Assembly (NCBI GenBank): GCA_947311845.1
Contig: CAMZMU010000052.1
Location: forward strand, 135,090,919 to 135,154,918
Direction of reading: 5' to 3'
From: Poa pratensis
Lineage: Eukaryota > Streptophyta > Magnoliopsida > Poales > Poaceae
Length of the DNA: 64,000 bases
A model generated the notes under the pieces. The model was not told where the DNA came from. It was given only the letters and a program-made list of their open reading frames with translations, and made no database searches. Position numbers and translations under genes: made by a program. Shown piece by piece: positions 24,241 to 35,822 of the stretch; position 1 is the stretch's first letter, and the number at the start of each line of letters is the position of its first letter.

Positions 24241-26495
24241 GAAGGTGATAAAACTAACATGGACTTTGCAATTTAATACTATCAATGGATATCAAAGATG
24301 ATTACTATTGCTACATAGAGTCAAATGATTCATTCTTCAAAGGAGTAGCAATATACAAGATAGATTATGAAGTGATATCAAATATTCAATGTAAGGATGT
24401 TCAATGATAATTCACAAAGTGTAACATAGAAGAAAGTACTATGGACCAAATGTATGCATAATGAAAAGTAAAAACATCCTATAATGGTCATAGAGTATCT
24501 TATAAATCTGAATATAAAAGGTGGACACTTTGGAAAGATATATAAATGAGTAGAGGTAAAACATGAATAAGTTTCATCTAACTTCCAAATGCTTCTACTT
24601 AAGTTAATGATTGCAATGTGGTATCATTGGTGTCAAGCTCTCATTGCCCCTATCATAGCATCTTGAATGATTAAAGTTTAAAGTGAAAGCAAATATGAGT
24701 AGTGTGCTTGACAAAGTATGGGTTGAATCTCATGCCCCGTGAATACGAGTACCTACACCACTGTTACTCAACTTGGGTCACAAAAAATTCAGTTTTAAGT
24801 CATTGCGTAATAAAGCGTCATCAAGAGCGTCAACTGGGGTACCTCTTGTCCCAGGACATGGAACAAGCCCATGTCAAAATGACAAGACAAACAAACAAAT
24901 GAACAATCTCAACACCCTTTTATTTACTATTGGTATAGCTTTTTATTGTGGGGTGCATCACTGAAGGTTCACCATAGCATGTAAGTAAATTTCCACCATG
25001 AATGATGCATGGCTTAGATTAGCGGCCCAGGCGTCTCTCTAGCCATTTATACAAACTCATTAAACTTACCAAGTTTCCACATTTATTTCGCACAAGTAGC
25101 ATCCATAAACAAAAGTACATGATATCAACTAAATAAAATAAGTGCAATGAAAGCTTGCCATGTGACAGCACATATGCTAACTCCCAACCAAGACTCTTGT
25201 CAAGCTCACAACTTCATAATTTTAATCACAATGGTCATGTTTATTAAGTGCAATAAAAGTAAAGTGTGCATCAAGTTCGTGAGAGCTTTTTAACCAACTT
25301 TTACCATAACAATCAATAAGCATTTTAATTCAGAGTATAGATAATACAAAATAACATGATAAACATACTCGGAATAGCATAAAGCTAATAGGTAGATATG
25401 GTGGACTCACTGGAAAAACTTTGGTTGAAGGTGTTGGAAACAAGTTTTTGCTTGTTGGAATTTTTGGGCTAGCAAGAGGGAGAAAGTTGACCGTCTAAAT
25501 GCATGCATAAGTGTCCATAGAACTAACCAATCCATGTTAAACAAAGTAAAGTAACATTCAGCATCAAAACATGAATAAAAGATAGCTCTTGATAAAACAC
25601 TTGCAAATTAATATTCATTAAAAGCATATGAATCATGCAACTATATGTATCTTTTTGAATCAACTCAAACATCCCTTTCCCAATCTTTTTAATAGCATCC
25701 AACTTAATTCAACCCAAATTTCCAGTAGCTCTCTCATATATAAATGATAGTGGTGGTCTCAAACAAAAAAATCAAACCGAAATAAAAAGCAAATAAAAGA
25801 CGCTCCAAGTTTATGCGATAAAGTGCATTGATCGAAAAACAGAAGTTAGACGTGTGCAAACCGAGAGTGTGTTGGTCCAGTGGGGTTGTCTTCACATCCC
25901 CAAGCTTATGGTCTTCACCATCCTTGGATAGCTCTTGGTGCATCTCCTCTAATCCCTGTGAAAAAACTTCAAAACACCGTTTCTCCCATTTCTTTTCTGT
26001 GGGGTGACATTAGTAGTGATAGACAAATAATTTCTTGCTGCATAAAATCCTTAAACAAAAATTCATATGAATGTCCAGAAAGTGTATAATGTTGTATGCC
26101 TACTTATAAACTCAATTGGATCAAAAAGATTCAAGTTAAAAGTTCAAAGAATGCATCAAACAAAATGGGACAGAATCTGTCCAGAAAAAGCAGCAGCAAA
26201 ACGTATTTTTCTACCCTACTTAAATATGTCGAAAAATTCTGAAAAATTCATGCATACAGAGGATGAAAAGTTGCAACTACAGTTAAATATCAGCTCATTC
26301 GGAGTTACAGAATAGAATTAAAAATCATACCGTGCACAGATTCGTGCTGGAATAAAATCTCCGAATGCAAATAGCAACTTTTTCAAACCAAAATAGGTAA
26401 AACTTGGCACTTTATTAAAAATTCCAGAAACAAAACTAAAAACTAAGTCTCTTGTTACAGCAAGAGGACACAAAGAAAATCAAAAATAAAAACAA
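24241..26495. other. Non-coding internal region of element B
   Basis: About 2.2 kb without a supported gene, in the same relative place as the non-coding region of element A. Confidence 0.6.
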
Positions 26496-26496
26496 C

Positions 26497-26543
26497 CGGG
26501 TTGCCTCCCGTAAAGCGCTTTCTTTATAGCCATATAGCTAGGC
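26497..26543 (-). other. Conserved post-protease block (copy in element B)
   Basis: Reading leftward it starts gcctagctatatggct and ends gggaggcaacccg, closely matching 13227-13272 of element A. It lies at the end of the protease region in both elements. Confidence 0.6.
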
Positions 26544-26970
26544 TTCTTACTTGATATTTATTGTGGACGAAGCTCATGAGGGAGCTTGAACTTTGATGTG
26601 TCCCTCTTCCTTGGGAAGTGTTCCATGCATTCTTGTGTGGAAACTGAAACTTCACATTCCCTTCTTTTGAATCAATGATAGCACCTGTGGTACGAAGAAA
26701 AGGTCTTCCAAGAATAATTGGACTAGAGGTTTTATTCCCCATATCCATGATTAGAAAATCAACAGGTACAAATGTCATATGCAACTCTACCATAACATCA
26801 CTTACTTTTCCTAAAGCATGTTTAATGGAATCATCAGCAAGTGCAAGTTCAATAGAGCATTTTTCAAGATTCTTTAATTCAAGACTTCATATAATTCTTT
26901 AGATAAAACAGAGACACTAGATCCTAGATCTAATATAGCATGGTGTGTCTCTTTTCCAATGGTTACTAGT
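26524..26970 (-). pseudogene. Retropepsin-like protease remnant of element B
   Basis: Reading leftward, the active-site motif DLGSSVSVLSKELYE (around 26890-26940) is followed, after frame breaks, by an open stretch with PVDFLIMDM and PIILGRPFLRTTGAIID. The order matches the protease of element A. Stops and shifts make it non-functional as written. Confidence 0.7.
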
Positions 26971-27649
26971 ACTTTGGGAATCCATATATCCCCAAGCTTA
27001 GGTGGTATCATAGCTTCTTGGTTGTACCTAGCAATCTTTTCTTTTAAAACATGATTAGCAATATAAGAACCAAAACCTGCTTGGTTAACATGGAAGGATC
27101 ACTTGCAAATTTTTGTAAGATAGATATTAATTCATGCAAGCTACAATTCTCTAAGTCAAGCAATGGTTCCTTGACTTCACTAAGCATTTTAACTTCCTCA
27201 ACTTTCTTTCCTTTTTAACCAAACTTGTTTCTTAACAGGAACTTCCTTCTCATGTTTAAATGATGGATCTTTCTTTAATGAATCACTAACACGAACCAAC
27301 TTTTCCTCAATTCTGTTGAGGTAAACATCTTTTTCAAGAAATTCTCTCACATAATCTTAGTTTATGCATAACATTAACTAATTCATTGTCTATCCTGGGA
27401 ATAATGTTTTCAGAATAAGATGCTAGTTGTTCAAAATCCTCTTATTTGGTAGTTTCTCTAATTTGGCTTCAAATTTATCTATAGATAATGCAAGTGCTAC
27501 TGTGGTATCCTCCACCTTTTTCTTACTACCCACAAAGCTACCAAAAATTCTTCTAAGTGTCATGGCTGCACAAGGTGGTGTTGACAAGACAAAACTTCCA
27601 CCTGTAGCCCCATCTAAAGCATTTTGATACCAAGGATATATTCCATAAT

Positions 27650-27800
27650 AAAAGTAAAGATTTAGCTTTCATCTTCACAAGGTGTAGGATCTTCATAGTG
27701 CATCCTATTAATTCTTACCCAAGCATCTTTTAATGTTTCTCCAGGATGTTGCTTAAAATTAGAAGGAACTTAATGGAGGACTCACTTCTTGTTTGTTTCC
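27650..27800 (-). pseudogene. Gag fragment of element B
   Basis: Reading leftward the sequence gives NFKQHPGETLKDAWVRINRM, typical of the retrotransposon Gag family. The N-terminal part of Gag is missing or scrambled and stops follow soon after. Between here and the protease (26970-27650) only disrupted, low-complexity coding remains are visible. Confidence 0.6.
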
Positions 27801-28051
27801 AAGAACATGATTGCAAGTTTTTATGTGTTTTTTAATTTTTATGCAAAACTGAAAATAAAATGCAAACCGAAATGCAAATGCAACACAAAATGCAAGACAA
27901 TAACAAAACAAAATAAAATGATTTGAAGGTAAAGATGGATAAGATGGTGCTCACGTAGGTGCAACCTCCCCAAGCTTAGGTGTTTGCACAAGTTGGTGAT
28001 GAAGTTGACTTTGTTGTGAGATACCCTTGGATAAACCTTTACAGCAATGAT

Positions 28052-28069
28052 TCCCCGGCAACGGCGCCA
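28052..28069 (-). promoter_or_regulatory. Primer binding site of element B
   Basis: The reverse complement is tggcgccgttgccgggga, identical to the site in element A, 12 bases inside the 5' LTR. Confidence 0.75.
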
Positions 28070-28081
28070 GAAAACTTGTCT

Positions 28082-29776
28082 TGATGGCCCTTCATGGGTT
28101 AGGTTGAGACTCCAAGTGCAGAGTGTAGTATAGGAAAGACGTTTTCCCCACGAGGGGTGACTCGAGGGTTTATATCGAACTCTCGGGGAATCAGTAGTGA
28201 AAGATTTATCTTATCCTTCTCTGAAACCTGCAAACAAAGTAAATTGTTTTGTGCCCTCAACCTCACCAAGTGGTTGTCAAGCACAAGGTGTGAGAATGAT
28301 ATAAAACAAAACAATAATAAATATGCATGATGATGAAATAAATATGCAAGGATGGTGGAAACATGATATGTTATTTTTGGGTTTTATATGTGAATGCAAG
28401 ATGCAAAAGTTTTTGTATTTTCGGATTTTTAAATGGCAGAAAATGTAAAAGGATAAAAGTTGTTGGAAAGGTGTTTCTTATGATTAAAAATGGACCGGGT
28501 TCATGGTTTCACAAATGCACTCTCTCTTTAATAAAGTAGACAATGGAACACTAGAATTAACATATGAGATTGCAACAAAAAGGTTTCATGACAAGTTATT
28601 ACATATGGGCATCACGTCCTAACATAGAGATCTTTTGGTTATTAACTCTCTTATACTCACCAAATGCGAACTAAATCATAACACCTTAGTAATTAAGATA
28701 AATCAGAGCATAGCATTAAGTTTCATGACATGAAGTTAAAATAAGAACATGCTAGATCTAGTCATGGAGAAGTGGCAATGGTCACACCCACATCCACCAC
28801 ATCTCCGGTAGCAAGGTATTTTTGTTTATCCCTAGTGAGGTAACAAAGTAAGGTAAAGTACCCAAATGGATCGCGGAACTTTCTCTCACGTTCACCGCAC
28901 TAGCCACCCCCCGTTACTCCATCTAATGCACATGTTCCCCCTCACACGCTCTCATACACATGCTTGATCAAAAAAGTAAACAAGAACGGGGTACATAATA
29001 TGCATCTACTTTCATAACTGAAACAAAACAATTGCAATCTCAAACATATATTAACTCATAAAAAGATCCACCACAAAGGTATTACATAGATGACCGTAAT
29101 CATGTTCGGCAGCTCATACGGTGCTAATTAGTGAAGCTCAAGAGAGAGAGAGATACATAAGTTACTTCCACAAACCCATAGTCCAGGGGTGGACTACTCC
29201 CTCTTCATCATGGATACGGTGGAGAAGTCATTGGAGAAGGTGGAGACCTCTCCGGCAGCTCCCCGCCGTAGTTTTCCCCCTCCAATATGCAACTCCAGGT
29301 CTCTGTTTCGTGGTTTCTGTGTTTCTGCGGCGCTCCTTTCCGAAGGGCGTCGGGGACTATTTTTATAGTCGGTTTTAGGTCAAGACGAAGCTTCCGGAAA
29401 AAAGATCGACGGCAACAGAGCCTCGAGGGCCCAGATGAGGGGTCCCACGCGGCCAAGGAATCTGGCCGCATGGGCCCACCTCTTTTGGTCCTCGGGCCTC
29501 CGTTTGTTCGCTTCCTTCGCTCCTACGCTTTGTTCCTTCCAAAAACTGATGCTCGTAAATTTTCAGGTCATTTGGACGTCGTTTGGGTCCCTGAAACATC
29601 AAAATATATAAAATAGGGTTTTCTGCCTGTGCGGGGTTAATTCCAGAAAAATAGGGAAACATTGAAATATTCCCAAAAATCAATATAAAACAATGATATA
29701 ACCCTTATATGATGCAAATATGATTGAAATATAAGTAATATAATGCAAAGTTCATGTATGCATTTTACATGCATCA
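28082..29776 (-). repeat. 5' LTR of element B
   Basis: 1695 bp copy of 22535-24203, followed by tccgg at 29777-29781. Confidence 0.87.
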
Positions 29777-29781
29777 TCCGG

Positions 29782-30979
29782 GTCCTCAAAATGGAGAATA
29801 CTGAAGGACTGGTATGAGTTTGTTGGAGAAAGAGGATTGAAGGTTTCACCATAAACCACCGGGCAAAACTATGAGTCCTCACACTTAGATTCCGACGGGC
29901 TGGGTTAAGTGTTGATGGAAAGTGTCATGAGGGCAGGGTCCTATACTAGCATGAGCAAAGGACGGGCTATGGTCGGTGACTCAACTTCGCATACACCTTG
30001 TATGGCGGGACATGGCTGACACGATGAGTTACCGGATGGATGTGGGAAAAGCGTGCTACCTCTGCAGAGTGTAAAACTATTCGAATAGCCGAGTCCTCGG
30101 ATATGGACAGTTGGGAGGCTGTCCTAAGACCATGTGCAAGTTTTATAAAGTTTTAAGATTTGAAAAGAAAATGGAGATGTTTTATATAGGCAACTATACC
30201 GAAGGGCTGGTATGAGGTTGCTGGAAAAGAGGAAGACCATGAAGGGCAATGGTCGAGAAGTGCAAAGTTTTGTGTTTTGAAAGTGGAAAATGTTTTATGC
30301 AACTATACCGCAGGGCTGGTATAAGGTTGTTGGAAAATGATTTGACCATGAAGGGCTATGGTCGAAAAAGGAGGAGTTTTGGAGAAATAAACCAATGGTG
30401 ATTTTTCGGGAAAATGTGTATAAAAGAGACTTCTTACCTTTTTCAACAAAGATGTACTTTCGGGAAAAGATTTAAAGGTGACTTCTTACAAAGACAGATT
30501 TATGGGAAAAAGTTTTAAAACCCTTCTTTCCTTTTTCAACAAAGGTATAGAGATGTTTTCAATAAATAAAAGTCTTATGAAACAACGTTAAAACTAGTGC
30601 ATGATCATGTTGGGGGTAGTTTGCGAGTACAATTCCAAATTGTACTCATATTGGTTTCATCCCTGGCTATTGTCTTAGCTAGGTTTTGAAGCAGAGCATT
30701 TCAAAGAAGAAGAGTTCACTGATGTCAATGCGAACTAGGGCGCTTCCCAGTCAGTTGCCTGTAGGGTTATGGCAAATGACTTGGGCTCCACGTTGTTTGA
30801 TGATTTCCGCTGCAAGTACATGTTGAAGCTTGCGACTTCAATCAAGTAAGTAAATTTATTCGGTATTTATGGATGTTCTTGTGATACCAGTTTGATTGTG
30901 CTCAGCGACACACTGATCATGGGATCGCTGATGCTGTAGGCACAGGGGTATTTCGGACAGCTAGTCCGGGGTCCCCACA
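29782..30979. other. Last piece of the outer element
   Basis: No supported gene. Contains recurring phrases such as gggctggtat-aggttg-tggaaaa near 30200 and 30310. It ends ccggggtccccaca at 30979, which could be the end of the long LTR. Confidence 0.4.
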
Positions 30980-33900
30980 GGGAGAGCGAACAAATGGCTC
31001 GGATCATGTGTTTAATATGCCGATGAGAGGGCTAGGCATGTGCCTCCCATCCAACTTTTTGCGAGGGAAAACACGCAGGGGATTTCTTGGTGTCATCTGC
31101 GTGGGATCCTGTCACCCGGTTCATCGTGGGAGATGACTAGAGGAGAAGCAGAGTGAGACACCTTCCTAGCAAATGGATGGTGCTGCAGCATCCACGAGTG
31201 GGACAAGCTCCTGAGCACATAATGCACCAAGAGTAATAAGCTACTCAAACTTCAGTTTCACGTATCACCGCGAAGAACTCAACCCGATACACGTATTGTA
31301 ATGGCAAGAACACGACAAAGTGGTCAAAGTACTCACTCTCAAATCATCAAAGTAACTAATGCTATGGAGAAATAAGAGAGGAAGAACAAGGAAATCATCA
31401 AATGAATCCCAAGATCTAGATCCAATATGTTTCCCTCGATTGTTGAAAATTTAGAACCAGATATCCGCTCTCTTTTCCCTCAAAAAGGAGAAAGAATCAT
31501 TGGAGGGAGCACCAAAAACTTGGAAAGCATTGGGTGATAAGACCCCTTTAATAGGTCCCACAAAAACCAACCGCTCGTGGCAGTTTTTACTGCGCAGGGC
31601 GGAAGTTCCGGTACTTTCTCGGAACATCCAGACCCCCAGGAGCGACCTGGGCGCCCTGGACGCGCGTGAGGATGCGGTACCTAAGGGATGTCGTAACTTT
31701 TCCCGGAAAGATCCGGGGGCCGGAATTGGCGGCCTTTGGTCCGGAACTTCCGCCCTAAACTGCAGAAAGCGGGAGAACCAAAATGATCATATCTTGAGCA
31801 TCTGAACTCCGTTTTTGATAAAGTTTGGCTTGCTGGAATCACAACAACGAGCTCTACAAGATCATGAAGAGAAAATCATAGTCGAACAAGCAAGGATAAA
31901 ACCAAATGGGAAAAGGTAAGAACTCCCAATAGAAAATGAACCGACAAAACTTCCAATGTAAAAAACGCAACAAATTCATACCTTTACCTTGCATGCGCAG
32001 TCCACTTGAGCTAGATGATGAAGATTTTATCTTCTCAAATTTTACCACCTTTCTTGATTGCGCTCCGCTTGGTGTAGACTTACAAATTTTCCCCCATACA
32101 CGATATGGAGAGCCCCTTTTAGGCATATCTTCACTTGACCATTATCTTGATGACGACCGCAACTTGACGCCATCCTACATGGGCTATATGGAATCTTTCT
32201 TTTGATGGAAGCCCATGAAAAGATACCTAACCCCACATACATACTCCACACACATATATCATGGGTTAGTTCACAAAGCTATATATATGGACAGTTGCTT
32301 ACCGTACCATTAGATCACATGATCCCACATGGTACATCATTTAGCTTTATGTATAATCAAGTTGAATCCACTATATGCACTTAGTATTGATCAACCTTAT
32401 ATCTTTTAATTCTTATTTATTCATGATAATGATGTCTTGAAGGTAAACATGAATATTCACACAATCTATTTCTTCAAAACATACTTGCAATATGCTCAAC
32501 TCTACACATGACCATTCTTCATATAAACCCTTGATAGAATTTTGGTCATCATATAATATTTTGAGTCCAACACATGAACTCCAAGTTGTTCCTATGGACA
32601 AGATCTATAAGGATATCTAAGTGCAAACATTAGTCCATAAGGATTGATATTAATTACCAAAACCACATATGGGGGAACCATGCTCATTCACCTAGCGCTA
32701 TAAAAGTCAGATTGTGGTCACTTGCAAGTTATATCTCAAATGAAGAATAGACCTCTCACGCTGATGGTGAGACCTACTTCTTCATGTGAGCCTTTTTGGA
32801 CTTTGACTTCACATTGAATTCTTCCAACGAGATTCCTTCGAATCCAGATCTCACGTAAATACTCTACGAAAGTCTTGATGTGTCCCAACGCATAACCGGC
32901 TTTTCGCACTCATGTGCCCAAGGTTGCTCAACGGGACTACGCCCTGTTGTTTGTGAATCGAGCTCGAACCCGATCAATAAAAATATCGTGTCACTTGTGT
33001 TAGTGTTCAACGCTCAGCAACGTGGTCATCGAACATGCCCTTAATTTTACTAGCATTGTTGCATATTTTTTCTTTATGTTGTTTTTACGCTAACAACAGT
33101 TTGCATTATCTCTTATAACTTGATGATGTTGACTCGGCTATTTTGTCCATGTGGAGATTTTTTTATGAGAGATGTTGACAAGTACACACCACATCAAAAA
33201 TAGGCAACACACAGGTTATTGTGCTTGATAGGTTGAGGGATGTATTGTAAACTTCTAACAGTTATGGCGATATTGGCGTTGAGGGATGACAATGGAACCT
33301 ATTTTCCTATTCTATAGCATATATATGTATCTATGTATTCGGTCAACTCTACAAAGCTTTATCTCAAACCCTATAAATACCGACATAGTTCTCATGATGG
33401 GAACTGAATCCTATATCTCGAGCAACATGGAGTGCTACTTTACAAAAAGAACTAAATATATCTCATACCTTACATGTACTTATGAATGTGAACTATGTAC
33501 TTATTAAATTTCCTCAATACATCTTTTTTACTTTTTGGCTACACAAAAAATATAATGATGTGGAGCAAAATAGATATCATGGCCTGTCAAATTATATCTT
33601 GCATGTCTGAAAAATTAATGTATTATGAACAATATTTTACATATACGAAAACACCTACATTTACAATTTGGAAAAAAACATGTGAACCACATGTTGGACT
33701 CTTAGCCGGGCCGACTTTGTTGTCTAACTCTACTCTGTATTTTTTTTTAGTCACCGTGGACATGTTGGACAAAAAAATGCGAACAAGATGGAGTATAAAA
33801 TAAAAAATAAGTCCAATGTTGATAAGCAATGATTATGGAAAATAGGAATCTGGTAACAGCCATGTATATGGCCAAAATCTGGATGGTTAGAGAATCCCCT

Positions 33901-34077
33901 TTAGAAAAAAAAATAATGAACATAGGTGTCGGTGCACCCATTGTATAATACTTAGTAAAACGTTTTCTGCAAGATTTTTTGGAAATTAGAAATTTCGTTT
34001 TAAAACTTACTCATGCAACTTTTCCTACTGTTTTTTTGTGAAATTGAGAATACTAGAGCCTAGGTTTTAAAACTTAT
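30980..34077. other. Unassigned, repeat-like DNA
   Basis: About 3.1 kb without a supported gene. 31500-31800 has a GC-richer patch with iterated ggaacttccg-type words, and 31860-33060 reads like transposon DNA. I could not find element ends or a protein domain, and I leave it unclassified. Confidence 0.4.
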
Positions 34078-34079
34078 TA

Positions 34080-34358
34080 CTCTCTCCAGTTTTGAATACA
34101 AGGTCAATATCAAAATTACAATTTGCATTTAAGGCCACTATATCTTCCCAAGATGAATTCATTAGATTTTTTACCTCATGCCATAGTGCTAATTAATGCA
34201 CGTGCATCATGTAGCCATAGAGAAAGAAGCAACACATGCAACATGTTTAATTAGGCTGGAACATAAGAGACTTTTCACAAAATAACCATGCTATTTATTA
34301 GTTGCCTTTATTTTCTTGGTTTCTGAACATAAATTAGTTTATATAAAAATGGAGGGAG
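34080..34358. mobile_element. Stowaway-like MITE, degenerate
   Basis: Flanked by TA (34078-34079 and 34359-34360). The left end ctctctccagttttg and the right end (reversed) ctccctccatttt are a diverged Stowaway-type terminal repeat. There is no coding capacity. Confidence 0.5.
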
Positions 34359-34379
34359 TAGCATTTTGTAAGTTTAGAA

Positions 34380-35196
34380 AGGGTTCCAAACAATCCACTC
34401 GTCTGAACGGAATGGCCTAGTTGTTCAATTTTTGACCGAATTACGTAGTTTGGGTTACCCAATTGACTCGTTTCTTCATCACGCTCTCCTCCACCGAATG
34501 CCATTCCGAGTTCGAAACAAAGGCGGAACGGAAAGGAAGCACAAGTACCGATTCTCTCCCTTCAGTGAGCACATGCAACAATGCTCTCGCCGACGGGCAA
34601 CCGTCCCAAATTCCGGCACCGCCGACAAGTTCCAGCTTCCGTCGACGCACCAGGCATACAACATGCCTATGCGTCCTCGGCTACTGCTGGTAAACGGCAT
34701 CTCTAGGTGCCTTTTTCAGTGTTCCACATCAAATGCCAGGATGCCAGCGAAGCCACCTTCAGGTATTCAGTCTGGTGTGGTGAAAGCGCTAGAGAAACAA
34801 ACAACAACTGTGATTACGAAGCTTTCGTAGATCCATAATTTGCCTCTGCCGAACCATGACCACAGATTTGGAACATCAGAAACGAATGTTATGGAGCCCA
34901 AAGCCTAACCACGAGATTCTCGCGTTACGGAAACTAGCTTCCACAGCACTACTGTCCGTAACCTGCACTCAGCAAGGAACAAAAGCAGGCACTGGCCGAA
35001 TAAAAATAACACTCCTTTTGCTGCGAAGTGGATGCGGGAGATCAGATTCTCGGCTGATCGGAGACTGAGATCTGACTAAGAAGAACCATGCAGCAAGCAT
35101 CCTTGAGCATAGAAAACGTGCATTGAATAATTTCGACACAAGGATGCAACTTTATTAGGTGCCCCTGAATTTAAGCTCAAAAAGGGTGATGTATGC
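34380..35196. other. Gene-like composition, no supported gene
   Basis: Higher GC than its surroundings. The longest frame (34432-34830, plus) has no recognisable domain and overlaps competing frames on both strands. A run of 24 A follows at 35197-35220, which might mark a retroposed transcript, but I found no flanking duplication. Confidence 0.25.
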
Positions 35197-35220
35197 AAAA
35201 AAAAAAAAAAAAAAAAAAAA
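35197..35220 (+). repeat. Poly(A) run, 24 bases
   Basis: An uninterrupted A run following ggtgatgtatgc. It may be a microsatellite or the trace of a retroposition. Confidence 0.8.
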
Positions 35221-35265
35221 CACCGAAATTCTTGTTCTATTCTTTAGAACAAACTCCTACTACTA

Positions 35266-35385
35266 CCTCCGATCCATATTAGTGGGCACAACTTTGTCTA
35301 GATACACATGTATCTAGTCTAAATACTTAACTAGATACATATGAATTTAGACAAAGCTATGCCCACTAATATGGATCGGAGGGAG
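35266..35385. mobile_element. Stowaway-like MITE
   Basis: A 120-bp inverted repeat flanked by TA: the left arm starts ctacctccgatccatatt and the right arm, reversed, starts ctccctccgatccatatt. The arms pair over about 50 bases. It lies 3' of the RING gene, in its direction of transcription. Confidence 0.8.
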
Positions 35386-35822
35386 TACTAATATTCCACG
35401 CTAACATTTTGATCCTCCAGGTTTCACACTCCACTTTGCAACGAATTGCAAAGGAATAAACACACACAAAAGGCAAGAAAAACAGGTCAGGGTAGAGAAA
35501 ACTTTAGCCTGTTACTGCACTCACAGTAAAACATATGCACTGAAATGATGGAATGCGTTGAGGAGACGAACCTATGCCACAAAGATGGAAGAGCAAAAAA
35601 ACGAAAAGATCCAACGCCTGCCGAACTATCATCACAAGAGATCTTACCCAAGCATGGAAGAGGAACGGTTTGGCCGTAGCATCACATGCAACCGAGGGAA
35701 ATCAACATTATCACAAGACGACGACATCTCCAAATTATGACGATGGTCCTTGCTTTCCCCATTTGCATCCCATCATGCAAACAGACAGGATCGTAGCTTG
35801 TCCAGGATCCTAGCTAAGGACA

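Larger units (their letters stand above)
22535..29776 (-). mobile_element. LTR retrotransposon B, Gypsy-type, gag-protease remnant
   Basis: Minus-strand element with its 5' LTR at 28082-29776 and 3' LTR at 22535-24203. LTRs begin TGATGCATGT and end GGCCATCA. The flanks are cccgg (22530-22534) and tccgg (29777-29781), a duplication with one mismatch. A primer site identical to that of element A, and a similar polypurine tract, are in the expected places. Internally only a gag fragment and a broken protease remain, with no reverse transcriptase or integrase. It has more frame damage than element A. Confidence 0.87.
364..30979 (+). mobile_element. Probable long 3' LTR of the outer retrotransposon, split by four later insertions
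   Basis: The LTR seems to start at 364 (TGTAACACCCC) after a polypurine tract. Its pieces are 364-716, 9098-9352, 17424-20403, 21980-22534 and 29782-30979, about 5.3 kb in total. The joins between pieces are supported by target-site duplications of the inserted elements. The right end at ccggggtccccaca (30979) is inferred only from the CA terminus. LTRs this long recall the large Triticeae non-coding retrotransposons (LARD type), but I cannot name the family. The piece at 18130-19080 is GC-rich and contains only overlapping spurious frames. Confidence 0.4.

Noticed and set aside
31500..31805. 101-aa frame in unassigned DNA
   Set aside because: Spans iterated ggaacttccg-type words typical of transposon DNA; no protein resemblance.
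34432..34830. 132-aa frame as a host gene
   Set aside because: No domain, splice context or conserved pattern; kept only as a low-confidence region.
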